NCBI GenBank assembly: GCA_950106755.1 | Contig: OX467082.1 | Span: 19,468,001-19,532,000 of the forward strand | Reading direction: 5' to 3' | Length of the DNA: 64,000 nt | Source of the DNA: Climacium dendroides | Taxonomy: Eukaryota > Streptophyta > Bryopsida > Hypnales > Climaciaceae | Part shown: in pieces, positions 11,711 through 22,987 of the stretch | How positions within the stretch are numbered: position 1 is the stretch's first letter | Layout: each line of letters begins with the position of its first letter | Notes under the pieces: model-generated | Told to the model about the DNA's origin: nothing | Databases searched by the model: none | Seen by the model: the letters and a program-made list of their open reading frames with translations, nothing else | Translations under genes and position numbers: made by a program

Positions 11711-12130
11711 ATGGATTCGCAGAATCTTGAGGATTGGGAGCTACCATTATCTCAACCGCTGTTTGATTCTGATTTGCCTTCTACTTCAAGACGTCGTGCA
11801 CGCGATGAAGTTGAGCCTTCTGAGCGTTGTGTTCAACCGCAAACAGATCCAGACCCAAGTAATTTTCAATTTGCAGCTGCAAGTATTCAACTTGATACCA
11901 GGGCCTTGGTTATTGTTTTGGAGGCTGAATCTACGCTTTCTGGAGATCATCAAATGATATTTGAAGGACGTTTTGAGAATAACGCTGAAAGGCAGATGGT
12001 TAGTCGCATTTCAAGTGAAGTTGGGCATCGCCTTTGGCTTCAAGGGCAACTCAGTCATTTGAGCAGTCAACGGAGGACTAGTTTCATTTCCGAAGTAGTT
12101 CTTCAAATCCTTGAGTTTTTACATGTTTAG
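11711..12130 (+). CDS. LTR-encoded 139-aa protein (5' LTR copy)
   Basis: Open frame of 139 codons starting at the ATG at 11711 and ending TAG at 12130, directly after the LTR TATA box. The product is acidic at the N-terminus, has a basic cluster (TSRRRAR) that could be a nuclear signal, and ends in a hydrophobic, helix-like stretch (EVVLQILEFLHV). I recognise no family, and it has no resemblance by eye to the A/B/C/D LTR proteins. The identical copy in the 3' LTR shows only that the LTRs are young, not that the frame is under selection. It could be a chance ORF. The case for it is its position just after the promoter and the presence of LTR ORFs in the other families of this window. Confidence 0.45.
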   Translation: MDSQNLEDWELPLSQPLFDSDLPSTSRRRARDEVEPSERCVQPQTDPDPSNFQFAAASIQLDTRALVIVLEAESTLSGDHQMIFEGRFENNAERQMVSRISSEVGHRLWLQGQLSHLSSQRRTSFISEVVLQILEFLHV

Positions 12131-13893
12131 TCATTTATTTCCTCTTAAAATACCTTTAAGAGCGGTTGATTTGTATTCCAATGTTTTTTTATGTTGAGTT
12201 TAGAGGAACCTTAACTTGTTCTAAAGTTCCTACAATAAGTTGTGAGAAGGGTTTTTTTTCCTACTTGGTTTTTCCCTTCTAGTTGAATTTCTAAGATTTT
12301 AGTAAATGAATAGAAGATGTAGTGGAGATAAGAGGGAGTAGTACCTCAACCAATGGGCTTCTAGATGCCTTATGGGTCAAGTCATGGGCTGATGTGGTCC
12401 TTAGGAGAGGAGATAAGGAAGGAGGGAGCTTCCTCCTCCGTCTCTTCTTTTTTTTGTGTGTTGTTATGGGAAAAGAAAAAAGTTTTTGGCATACTGTGAA
12501 TTTCGAGCGACTAAGGCTTTGTGTAGGAGACGAATTTTGATTTGAGATTTGGCAGAGTTGCACATCTTGTTCTTGCGCTTCTTTTGGCACTAGTTTCACT
12601 TGATTTGGAGTTGTTATGAGAAAGTTATGAGTAAAAGAGTGAGGGAAGGTCTGCTGCTATCCGTTTAGAGAAGTGGAGACTTCGAGCCTCTCCTGCAGAC
12701 TCAATATTTCTTGTATTCAAGTGAAATTTAGAGTAAGTGTAGGTCTTATTGTTAGCTTTTCAAAAAGCTATCACACTTGTAAATTGAGTTTGTGAAACAA
12801 AAGATATAGACGGAAATGTGAAGGAGTGATAGGAAGAAGGAGATGAAGTTAGAGACCGCTTCTACAAACTTTAGCTTTGAATTTGGAATGTCATAGAACT
12901 TAGGTAGGGTGGAATTTGGAATTGAAAATTTGGTGTAGAGTTTTAAGGCAAGTTAGGATTCCAACCTTTCAAGTTTCAAGAGTTTTAGAGTATTATTGAA
13001 CATTTTGTGGCCGAAACTAGCACATGCACATTCAGCTGCCAAGCAAATTTGAAGTGCCTAAGTTTGGGGTGCTATAGAAGGAGGAGTATTTGGAATTTTG
13101 AGTTCAGTTTTGGAGGAGATCTTTATGATACTTTAAGCTTTTCAAAGACTCAAATATCAAGCAATTTGGAGCGTTTTTGAGCATTTTATGTCTTACAAGG
13201 TGTATGCATGTTCGGTTGCCAAGGGATTTTGGAGCACCAACTTTGAAAGACTATAACTTATGACTTGTAAGTTCGATTCTATTGAAATTTGGAGGAAGAG
13301 TAGATGGTGTTGTTAGCTTTTCAAAAACTTATAACACACTTCATTTGAGATTATGATGTGTTTGGAGCATCTATTTTAGTGTTGCTGCCTTCTTCAAGAG
13401 GTTTCAAGGCTTGCGGTTTTGATTCCTACTTCATTTAGAACCACACAAACACTTGTATTAGTATTTATACGGTGTTTATACGGTATACTTTATACGTATT
13501 CTACATATTTATATACACATATTTATACGTATATACGTATACGAATTTTATGCATATTTTATACTTGTATTGTACGACTATACATACACGACTTTTATAC
13601 ATATTGTATATTTGGTATAAAGACGTTTGTATTTGAATACAAGTATTTCTACCTGTACTTGTATACATACTCTTGCGTATTCAAGTTGTTCTTTTACCTT
13701 GATGGTTCATCCATTTATTTACAGACAGCTTTAGTTCCCTCCACTTGAAGTATTATCTTCTATTGTATTCTCTTAGTTTGGTGTTATAAATCAAAGACCT
13801 GACTTTGTTTTCACTTGCTCCCAAACCTAATCACTTCTAGTTGCAGCAAAAAACCCTGTGTTTCCCCTAAGCAAACTCTTATTACCCGACATT

Positions 13894-13911
13894 TGGTGCT
13901 TCCACTGAGAG
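13894..13911 (+). other. Putative primer-binding site of the Ty3-type element
   Basis: TGGTGCTTCCACTGAGAG, two bases after the 5' LTR end. TGG at this spacing is the usual start of a PBS complementary to a tRNA ending CCA. I did not identify the tRNA. Confidence 0.6.
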
Positions 13912-13942
13912 AGCTAAGGAGCTACTAGTTTTGGTTTTGGTA

Positions 13943-16642
13943 ATGGAAGAGAGTGGAGGAGGTTCTGGTCCTGGACCTGGTGGTACCAGGAATGATATGG
14001 AGAGGGTGCTTGGTGCTCTTGAGATGTTCATGGAGCATCAAAGAGTACAACCCATTGATACTTATGGGTCTACCAAGGCTCTCAAGGGCATTGTTGATAA
14101 GATTGGGAGGTTTGATGGGAAAGATATTACGAAGTTTTTAAAGGTGTATCTATGTGAGATGGAGGTGCATCTGGTTTCCGAAAACCGGATGATTCAGACT
14201 TTTGGTCTTGCTGTTGTGCCGAAGATTCGTGAGAGAATTCGAGAGATTATATTGGATGGTGCTGTTGAGACATGGACTATTTTTGAAGAAAGATTGAGGG
14301 ATGAGTTTTTTGAAGAGGATTCTGAAAGGATGACCAAAAGATCCTTTTTAGACTGGGTGGAAGGGCAACCTGGTAAAGATATGGGCCCAAATGAATTGCT
14401 TCGGGACTTCGAGAAGAAATATAATCAACTACCTATGGCAGAGAAGCACCTTCTAGATGCCAGGAAGGCAGAGCTGTTTCTTCAAGCAGCTGATGATCTC
14501 TTGGAAGACAGACTTCTTATTCTTCTTGGAGATCGGACTACTGAAGGAGGTTTTACAAATGATTGGAGGAGGGTTGAAGAGACTGTTGGTCTATTAGCCA
14601 AGCAACGACGAGTGAAAGGGAGAGGTTCTACTTTACAAGTGGTGCAGTCACCTCACACAGTCACGAAGGAACGTAAGGTATCATTTGCGCCATCAAACTC
14701 TCCATCTACTCTAAAGTCTATAAAACCAGTAAGTGAGGAAACCCTTGAAGAGCTTATCAAGGGTTTCAAAGAACTCAAGGTGGAAGTGACTGAGTTGAGA
14801 AAGGCACAAGCTTCTGGTTCTTCTCCTTCATCTGATAGTGGGAGGAAATATGTGAAGAGGTGTGTATTTTGCGATCATGTGATCAAAGAAGGTGAAGAGC
14901 ACAGACTTCGTGATTGCAAGGAGCTTGATGAGACTATTAAGAAGGGAATTGTGTATTTCAAAGATGGCAAGCTTCATGATGCGGCAGTGGATTTACCTTT
15001 GTCTACTAACTTTGGCAAAGGAGGTATGAAGAAGCTTTTGGAAGATAAGGTGGGAAAATCTAGTACTTTGCTCGCAGAAGAGGCAACGAGTTACAGTATT
15101 GGAACTGATCGTTGTCTGGCGGTTAATGCTTCTAAAATTATGGATGTAGAGATAATGAAAAGAGGAGCACATGCTATTAGGAGAGCCACTGGGTGGGAAG
15201 ACTTAGTTGATGCCACTAGTATTAGAGCGTTTTTGGGCGAAGTACAAGGTGACAATGAACAACATGAAGTCTCAGTTGAAGAGAAGAGAGGGAGGGTTGG
15301 TGAGGATAATAATGAGGAGCCAGCGTCTAAAAGAAGACCTCAAGGGCAAGCTAAGGCTCCTGTAGAAGAGAGGCGTAAGGTTACTACACGGGCAAAGACA
15401 CCTAACCCTGCCTTTATACATCCTGGAGATGCACCGCTTCCTGATAGTGATTGGGGTCAGTCAAGTGGCAAGGAGAAGGAAAGAGAGAAGGAGACTTCTA
15501 TCAAGACCAAGGCAAAGGGACCTGCTTATAAGCTCCAATCTGATATTGAAACTTCTATTGATTTAAAGGGAGTTTTGGAGGAGAGAATTCTTGATGCAAA
15601 AATTGAGTTTACACTCAGAGAAGCTCTTGGTATTGCAAAGAAGGATTTTCATGAGTTGATTATTGATATTATCAAGAGGAAGAGGCAAATGATGGCTGAG
15701 ACAGTTATGGTGGAGGCTTTGGATACGCATGTCACTGAAGAAGAAGAAACGGAGATTGGAGAAGTATTTGCTCTGATGGTTGAATCAAACAAGGAGGAGC
15801 AAGATGTTGTATTTAATGGAAGAGAGGAAGTGGAAGAAGGTCTTGATCTGACTCTTGATGAACATGAGATTTTGCATATATTTATTAATGATTGTGCAAA
15901 TGAAATGGAAGGAGGTGTTGTTGCGGCAAAGAATCTTGTAGTGAATGATGGTACTATGGCCAAGAGTTTAGAAGGGGTGAGCAACTTTGAGACCAAGGTT
16001 GGGTCAATGGAGCGTATTATAAAAACGGAAGAGATGAAAGATAATATGGTCTCAATGGTGTTGTGCGAAGAGAGACTTCAAATGGAGGCCAATACCTTTG
16101 ATTGTGCCATTGATTCATCAATGGACAGGGAGGATGGGGAAAAGTCAGAATTCTTTCAACCATTTTGGGCAAGGGCTACTACAGAAACGCGGGTGAGGCT
16201 TGGAGACCATGACGAATTAATTTTGGCCCTTGTAGACCATGGTTCAGAGATTAATATTATGTCTCGACAGGTCTATGAGAAGGGCAAATGGCCAATTGAT
16301 ATCCATCATGGTTGGGTGATGAGAGCGGCCAATAACGGTCGCAGTCAGTTATACGGAGCTTGTCCATCAATTCGTGCTAGGATTGGAGATGTGGAAGTGG
16401 AGCAGAATTTCTTTGTATCAAATCAAGGAGCATATCCAGTTATACTAGGCCAACCATATATTACCGCCTCAAGAATGGAGACCAAAGTATTGGATGATGG
16501 ATCTCATTATGCACGAATTCGAAGTCTTGATGGTAAAAAGTCTGTTCAATTCTTGACAGTGAAGCCTGAGAATGAAAGGCATCGACTTCAACTCAGAGAA
16601 GGGCCACTGAAATTTTGCTCTCATGACTTTGAGGATTTCTAG
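13943..16642 (+). CDS. Gag-protease polyprotein of the Ty3-type element
   Basis: 899 codons from the ATG at 13943. Retrotransposon gag-like region at about residues 60-230, including the block DWRRVEETVGLLAKQRR. There is a CCHC-like knuckle near residues 307-325 (C-x2-C-x9-H-x4-C), then a long charged linker. An aspartic protease lies near the C-terminus with active-site block ALVDHGSEINIM at about residue 760 and, further on, VILGQPYI. The active site is D-H-G where D-S/T-G is usual; I believe this is a family trait, not a mutation. The frame has no stop. Pol follows in another frame after a 95-base gap from the gag-pro stop to the pol ATG, so pol expression would need frameshifting, reinitiation or a separate mRNA. 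Confidence 0.88.
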   Translation: MEESGGGSGPGPGGTRNDMERVLGALEMFMEHQRVQPIDTYGSTKALKGIVDKIGRFDGKDITKFLKVYLCEMEVHLVSENRMIQTFGLAVVPKIRERIREIILDGAVETWTIFEERLRDEFFEEDSERMTKRSFLDWVEGQPGKDMGPNELLRDFEKKYNQLPMAEKHLLDARKAELFLQAADDLLEDRLLILLGDRTTEGGFTNDWRRVEETVGLLAKQRRVKGRGSTLQVVQSPHTVTKERKVSFAPSNSPSTLKSIKPVSEETLEELIKGFKELKVEVTELRKAQASGSSPSSDSGRKYVKRCVFCDHVIKEGEEHRLRDCKELDETIKKGIVYFKDGKLHDAAVDLPLSTNFGKGGMKKLLEDKVGKSSTLLAEEATSYSIGTDRCLAVNASKIMDVEIMKRGAHAIRRATGWEDLVDATSIRAFLGEVQGDNEQHEVSVEEKRGRVGEDNNEEPASKRRPQGQAKAPVEERRKVTTRAKTPNPAFIHPGDAPLPDSDWGQSSGKEKEREKETSIKTKAKGPAYKLQSDIETSIDLKGVLEERILDAKIEFTLREALGIAKKDFHELIIDIIKRKRQMMAETVMVEALDTHVTEEEETEIGEVFALMVESNKEEQDVVFNGREEVEEGLDLTLDEHEILHIFINDCANEMEGGVVAAKNLVVNDGTMAKSLEGVSNFETKVGSMERIIKTEEMKDNMVSMVLCEERLQMEANTFDCAIDSSMDREDGEKSEFFQPFWARATTETRVRLGDHDELILALVDHGSEINIMSRQVYEKGKWPIDIHHGWVMRAANNGRSQLYGACPSIRARIGDVEVEQNFFVSNQGAYPVILGQPYITASRMETKVLDDGSHYARIRSLDGKKSVQFLTVKPENERHRLQLREGPLKFCSHDFEDF

Positions 16643-16737
16643 AGAGCACGCGCGGAGTATGGGGGTCCGCGGGTGCACATGAATCTAGAAGTCTAAAATT
16701 CCCCGGTGTACATACTATTGAGAGTGGAATTTTGGGT

Positions 16738-19700
16738 ATGACAGAGTGTGGGTTTGTGCGGTTTGTGTGTGTTGGAGATTTAGACCGTGTATATAAGAAG
16801 GTTGTGAGAAAAATGGAGAATAATTTGAGGAGTATGAACTTACTTTTGGACGAAGAAAGCATTCATGGAGTCTATAAAGAGAAAGGTATGACGGATAATG
16901 TAATGCAATTTTTGAAGACGTTGGAAATGTATGGAATGGAGGATGATACTATTGACGTTGTAATCAGCATACATTCGCAAACATTATATGATGAAATCTT
17001 CAAGGCGATGTCATTATTTGATGAATGTGGGAGCTATGGATTGAGAAAGGAAGTTGCTGTATATACAAAGTACAAAACAGTGGCGAAGAAGGTGAAGCCA
17101 GTAGCGACACAATTACCATCGGATATTGATAAGCATATTAGACAAGCGGAGAAGGAGCCAAGTCTTAGAGGTTTGAAGAAGATTGGTCATGTATTTACGG
17201 AGGAAACATTAGCAAGTCTCAAGATTGGAGGAGATGGATTTTTATTGGAGTTGGAGAGAAAGAAATTTCGAGACATGCTTTCTACTCATGGAAAGGCATT
17301 TGCTTCTTCATCAGATGAGATCGGATGTGTGCATCCAAGTGTGGTTGCACCAATGGTTATATTCACAGTTCCGCATGTGCCATGGGATTTGAAACCTATA
17401 CCGGTTCCACGAGCTTTGCTCCCCAAGTTGATTGAATTATTGAAAGAGAAGGTGCGCATGGGGATATTGGAGCCTTCGATGGCTCCATATTCTAATCGAT
17501 GGTTTACTGTGCCTAAAAAGTCTGGAGCATTGCGATTTATTCAAGATATGCAGCCAGCTAACAAGGTAACCATACGAAACAAAGGATCGGGGCCTATTGT
17601 TGATGAAGTAGCAGAAGCGTTTGCGGGGCATGCTATTTACTCTATTGGAGATTTGTATTCGGGTTATGATCAATTCCAACTTGCATTTGAGAGTAGGGAT
17701 TTGACAACTATGAAAACTCCACTTGGGTTGGTTAGAATGTGTACATTGCCTCAAGGTGCTACCAATTCGGTAGCACATATGCAGAATGCTATGAATCAAA
17801 TTTTGAAGGAGTTTGTACCACACAAAACTATACCGTTTGTAGATGACATTCCTATTAAAGGATGTGAAGAAGCAAACATAGATTGTAGTATTCAAAATGA
17901 TGGGTGTAGAACATTTGTGAGTGAGCACATTAGAGATGTAGACAACATCTTGAGCAGATTAGAAGAGGTGAATCTAACTCTTTTTATTGAAAAATCTAGA
18001 TTTGGAACCAATGAGATTTTGGTTGTTGGACACCAATGTGGATGGTATGGGAGGAAACCTAACCCTGAGAAAGTAGATGCTATTGGCAAGATGAAGGCTT
18101 GTAGCAATACTACTGAAGTAAGGAGGTTTCTAGGAGCATGTGTCTTTTATCAGATTTGGATTCCACATTTTGCTCATATATCAGAAGCCCTTTATAAGCT
18201 ATTGAGAAAAAAGAACAAGTTTGTTTGGAAACATGAGCAAGATTTGGCAATGAAAGAATTGAAGAACATCTTGCAGTCGCCGCCAATTTTGAAGCAGGTT
18301 GAATATGAAAGTGGAAGACCGGTGATTGTAACAGTTGACACAAGTCCAATAGCCATAGGGTGGGCTGTTGGCCAAGATGATGCAGAAGGAAATCGATTTG
18401 CTATCCGGTTTGGAGCAAGGATACTTACTGAGCGTCAAAGAGCTTATCCACAAGTTAAGAGGGAGCTTTGGGGTGTGCTTACAGCTTTGAAAGCAGAAAG
18501 AAATTATATCATTGGTGCTGATGTTGTGTTGGAGACGGATTGTTTACCTCTTTTGGGTATGATTTCTAATTGCAATTCACCAGATATTGCAATGCTTCGA
18601 TGGATAGCGTACATCAAGTCATTGAATCCAATTTTAAAGCACATTACGGGCAAGATGAACCCTGTGGCGGATATGTTGTCAAGAGCCAAATACTTTGATG
18701 AAGAAGAAATAATGAGCTACGAAAAAGATGAAGATATTGAAGATGAAGGTTATGTATTGGCTACAGACATACAGAGTGGGGTTAATGAAGCATTGCCATT
18801 CAGAGAAGAGCTTTACAACGGAAGATTAAGGGATATTGGATTCTATATAAGTACTTTGGAGAGGCAAGAAGGATGGACAGACAAAGCTTTCAAAGACATC
18901 AGACATCAATCTTATGGGTATCTTTTGCAAGATGGTTTTTTATGGAAGAAGGCAAAGAGAACTGATGGGTTGCCATTAAGAGTGATTGATGATTTTGAAA
19001 CTAAAAACCAAGTGCTTCGAGAGTTTTATGATGCTCTTTGGGCTGGTCATAGAGGAATTTGGGCCACTTATACCAAAATCAAAGAGCGGTATTGGTGGAA
19101 GGGTTTATATAAAGATGTGGAGGAGTTTGTTGCTTCATGTGTTACATGTCAACTTCAATCAAAGATTCGATATAGAGATGAGTTACATCCTACTTATCCT
19201 CCTTCTATCCATTTTCAGTGGGTGATTGATTTGGTTATAATGCCACCTGGAGTTTGGGGTATGAGATATCTTGTTTTGGCAAGGGAAGAGCTTTCAAATT
19301 TTGTTGAAGGAAGAGCGTTGAGAACCAAAACCACTGAAGCGGTTTGCCGGTTTATACTTGAAGATATTTTCAGTCGATATGGAAGTATTGGTCAGATGAG
19401 AGCTGATAGAGGAGAATTGGATGTTGTTGAAGCGCGAAATTTTTTTGAGAGATATGGAGTGAAGTTGAGATTAACAACTGCTTACAATCCCGAGGCCAAT
19501 GGCAAGAGTGAAAGGGGTCATCCCCCTATTATTCATGCATTGGTTAAGGCTTGTAAAGGGAAGGCCAATATATGGCCTAAACTACTTCCGTTTTCTTTGT
19601 GGGCTGATAGAACCACTCATAGTACAGTTACAGGTTATATGCCCATTGAACTTATGCATGGACACAAGCCTATAATGCCTGGAGAAGAGTCTATTCCAAC

Positions 19701-20187
19701 TTGAGTGTTTTTATCTTGGGAGGATAATATTACAAGAGAGAGATTATTGGAGATCCGTATTCAACAGCTTGGAAGATTGCCAGAGGATATGGAGATTGCA
19801 CTTGAGAGACTCAAAGTTGCTAGGCTTGGGAATAAAGAAAGATTTGATAAAACTCATCGCTTAAGAATAAAGGAGATTGAAGAAGGAGATTGGGTATTGA
19901 TGTTCGATAGTACATTGGAGAATCAACATAGTACGGTGAAGAAGTTTTCACGAAGATGGTTTGGGCCTTACGTTGTTATGAAGAAGAATGGAAACGCCAC
20001 TTATACACTCTGTGAGTTAGACGGGACTATGTTGAGAATTCCAGTAGCAGGTAAACGAATCAAAGCATTTCGAAGGAGAGATGGAAGATTTGATTCAAAT
20101 GACTTGCATTTGATTTTCAATCCACAAATGGCACAAGAAGAAATTGGAGATGATGATGATGTTTATCTTGGGGATGATCATAGATAA
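16738..20187 (+). pseudogene. Pol of the Ty3-type element (RT-RNase H-integrase), one TGA
   Basis: One frame of 1149 sense codons from the ATG at 16738, broken only by TGA at 19702-19704, probably TGG to TGA. Reverse transcriptase at about residues 210-410, with FVDD near residue 366 in place of the usual YVDD. RNase H at about 525-660 (VTVDTSP, TDCLPLL, GKMNPVADMLSR). Integrase zinc region at about 760-805 ends CVTCQ, but the position often held by the first His reads Tyr (REFYDALWAGHRG). Integrase core has D near 829 (WVIDLV), D near 888 (ADRGELD) and E near 923 (NGKSERGH), roughly the D,D35E pattern. After the TGA come a basic linker and a GPY/F module (RRWFGPYVV). No chromodomain was seen. 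The stop falls after the catalytic core. Confidence 0.88.
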
Positions 20188-20218
20188 CCTTGGCACATAC
20201 CAGAGGATGTGCAGGTTT

Positions 20219-20230
20219 AGAAGGGGTGAA
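20219..20230 (+). other. Polypurine tract before the 3' LTR
   Basis: AGAAGGGGTGAA directly abuts the 3' LTR start at 20231, as expected for plus-strand priming. It has one T. Confidence 0.65.
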
Positions 20231-22983
20231 TGTCGTGTTGTAAATAGGTGTGGTGTTTAAAAACTACCAAAAGAACTCTTTAGAACGTCAATGGAGTATA
20301 AGGATTAAGTTAGAAAAGGTGGGGTCGTGGAGAAATCCACGGTTTGGGTTTTGTACTGCATCTTGTCGCTTAGCTCAGGGGAAGTAGGAGGCTGGCTGGC
20401 TGGTTATTTCCTGCCTTCACTAGCGGTGCCAAGTTGTCGCTGCTCAGATTGATTCAACGGGCCCGATGGTATTCGAACTCGGAACCAGTCGACAACTAAC
20501 GGGGACTTCAACAACCAACCAAGTCCGCAACTTGGCGTTGATTGTTAGCCCCACAACGGTTTTATACCGTTGATGGTTGCATCGTGTGGTATCAGATGAA
20601 CGAAGCAGTGTACCTTGATCCATTTCTACATAGGTTTTCTTTTGAGACAAAAACATATACCTATAAATATTTGACTTGGGATTGGTTAGTTGGAATTAGC
20701 TTCTCAATGAAGCTATTAGTTTTGTATAAAGGGAATGGATTACATTCCTTGGTTTAGAAGAACTTGTTTAGGCTTTGATTTTGGATTCAGTTATTTGTAG
20801 TGATGGATTCGCAGAATCTTGAGGATTGGGAGCTACCATTATCTCAACCGCTGTTTGATTCTGATTTGCCTTCTACTTCAAGACGTCGTGCACGCGATGA
20901 AGTTGAGCCTTCTGAGCGTTGTGTTCAACCGCAAACAGATCCAGACCCAAGTAATTTTCAATTTGCAGCTGCAAGTATTCAACTTGATACCAGGGCCTTG
21001 GTTATTGTTTTGGAGGCTGAATCTACGCTTTCTGGAGATCATCAAATGATATTTGAAGGACGTTTTGAGAATAACGCTGAAAGGCAGATGGTTAGTCGCA
21101 TTTCAAGTGAAGTTGGGCATCGCCTTTGGCTTCAAGGGCAACTCAGTCATTTGAGCAGTCAACGGAGGACTAGTTTCATTTCCGAAGTAGTTCTTCAAAT
21201 CCTTGAGTTTTTACATGTTTAGTCATTTATTTCCTCTTAAAATACCTTTAAGAGCGGTTGATTTGTATTCCAATGTTTTTTTATGTTGAGTTTAGAGGAA
21301 CCTTAACTTGTTCTAAAGTTCCTACAATAAGTTGTGAGAAGGGTTTTTTTTCCTACTTGGTTTTTCCCTTCTAGTTGAATTTCTAAGATTTTAGTAAATG
21401 AATAGAAGATGTAGTGGAGATAAGAGGGAGTAGTACCTCAACCAATGGGCTTCTAGATGCCTTATGGGTCAAGTCATGGGCTGATGTGGTCCTTAGGAGA
21501 GGAGATAAGGAAGGAGGGAGCTTCCTCCTCCGTCTCTTCTTTTTTTTGTGTGTTGTTATGGGAAAAGAAAAAAGTTTTTGGCATACTGTGAATTTCGAGC
21601 GACTAAGGCTTTGTGTAGGAGACGAATTTTGATTTGAGATTTGGCAGAGTTGCACATCTTGTTCTTGCGCTTCTTTTGGCACTAGTTTCACTTGATTTGG
21701 AGTTGTTATGAGAAAGTTATGAGTAAAAGAGTGAGGGAAGGTCTGCTGCTATCCGTTTAGAGAAGTGGAGACTTCGAGCCTCTCCTGCAGACTCAATATT
21801 TCTTGTATTCAAGTGAAATTTAGAGTAAGTGTAGGTCTTATTGTTAGCTTTTCAAAAAGCTATCACACTTGTAAATTGAGTTTGTGAAACAAAAGATATA
21901 GACGGAAATGTGAAGGAGTGATAGGAAGAAGGAGATGAAGTTAGAGACCGCTTCTACAAACTTTAGCTTTGAATTTGGAATGTCATAGAACTTAGGTAGG
22001 GTGGAATTTGGAATTGAAAATTTGGTGTAGAGTTTTAAGGCAAGTTAGGATTCCAACCTTTCAAGTTTCAAGAGTTTTAGAGTATTATTGAACATTTTGT
22101 GGCCGAAACTAGCACATGCACATTCAGCTGCCAAGCAAATTTGAAGTGCCTAAGTTTGGGGTGCTATAGAAGGAGGAGTATTTGGAATTTTGAGTTCAGT
22201 TTTGGAGGAGATCTTTATGATACTTTAAGCTTTTCAAAGACTCAAATATCAAGCAATTTGGAGCGTTTTTGAGCATTTTATGTCTTACAAGGTGTATGCA
22301 TGTTCGGTTGCCAAGGGATTTTGGAGCACCAACTTTGAAAGACTATAACTTATGACTTGTAAGTTCGATTCTATTGAAATTTGGAGGAAGAGTAGATGGT
22401 GTTGTTAGCTTTTCAAAAACTTATAACACACTTCATTTGAGATTATGATGTGTTTGGAGCATCTATTTTAGTGTTGCTGCCTTCTTCAAGAGGTTTCAAG
22501 GCTTGCGGTTTTGATTCCTACTTCATTTAGAACCACACAAACACTTGTATTAGTATTTATACGGTGTTTATACGGTATACTTTATACGTATTCTACATAT
22601 TTATATACACATATTTATACGTATATACGTATACGAATTTTATGCATATTTTATACTTGTATTGTACGACTATACATACACGACTTTTATACATATTGTA
22701 TATTTGGTATAAAGACGTTTGTATTTGAATACAAGTATTTCTACCTGTACTTGTATACATACTCTTGCGTATTCAAGTTGTTCTTTTACCTTGATGGTTC
22801 ATCCATTTATTTACAGACAGCTTTAGTTCCCTCCACTTGAAGTATTATCTTCTATTGTATTCTCTTAGTTTGGTGTTATAAATCAAAGACCTGACTTTGT
22901 TTTCACTTGCTCCCAAACCTAATCACTTCTAGTTGCAGCAAAAAACCCTATGTTTCCCCTAAGCAAACTCTTATTACCCGACA
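20231..22983 (+). repeat. 3' LTR of the Ty3-type element
   Basis: 2753 bp, same length as the 5' LTR. One substitution noticed (A at 22950 against G at 13858). It contains the second copy of the LTR ORF and TATA box. Confidence 0.95.
20803..21222 (+). CDS. LTR-encoded 139-aa protein (3' LTR copy)
   Basis: Identical in translation to 11711-12130. In this position it would be transcribed as a new unit from the 3' LTR TATA box at 20725-20730 and read out towards 22984, into the interrupted B LTR. No function is known. Confidence 0.4.
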   Translation: MDSQNLEDWELPLSQPLFDSDLPSTSRRRARDEVEPSERCVQPQTDPDPSNFQFAAASIQLDTRALVIVLEAESTLSGDHQMIFEGRFENNAERQMVSRISSEVGHRLWLQGQLSHLSSQRRTSFISEVVLQILEFLHV

Positions 22984-22987
22984 ACGC

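Larger units (their letters stand above)
11139..13891 (+). repeat. 5' LTR of the Ty3-type element
   Basis: 2753 bp, TGTCG...CGACA. Contains a TATA box near 11633, an ORF at 11711-12130, and an AT-rich simple region with many TATACGTA-like steps (about 13460-13620). The long stretch after the ORF (12131-13891) shows no gene. Confidence 0.95.
11139..22983 (+). mobile_element. Complete Ty3-type LTR retrotransposon
   Basis: 11,845-bp element with two 2753-bp LTRs (11139-13891 and 20231-22983) that begin TGTCG and end CGACA. It has a PBS, gag-pro, pol in RT-RNase H-integrase order (Ty3 type), and a PPT. The flank ACGC is on both sides (11135-11138 and 22984-22987), a 4-bp TSD. I noticed one difference between the LTRs (G at 13858, A at 22950), so insertion is recent. 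It split the coding region of LTR B: the B reading frame is continuous when the element and one ACGC are ignored. A single TGA interrupts pol. Confidence 0.95.

Noticed and set aside
13419..13748. 109-codon frame in the LTR, repeated at 22511
   Set aside because: It lies in AT-rich TATACGTA simple sequence and gives a Tyr/Ile/Thr-rich low-complexity product. No promoter or homology seen.
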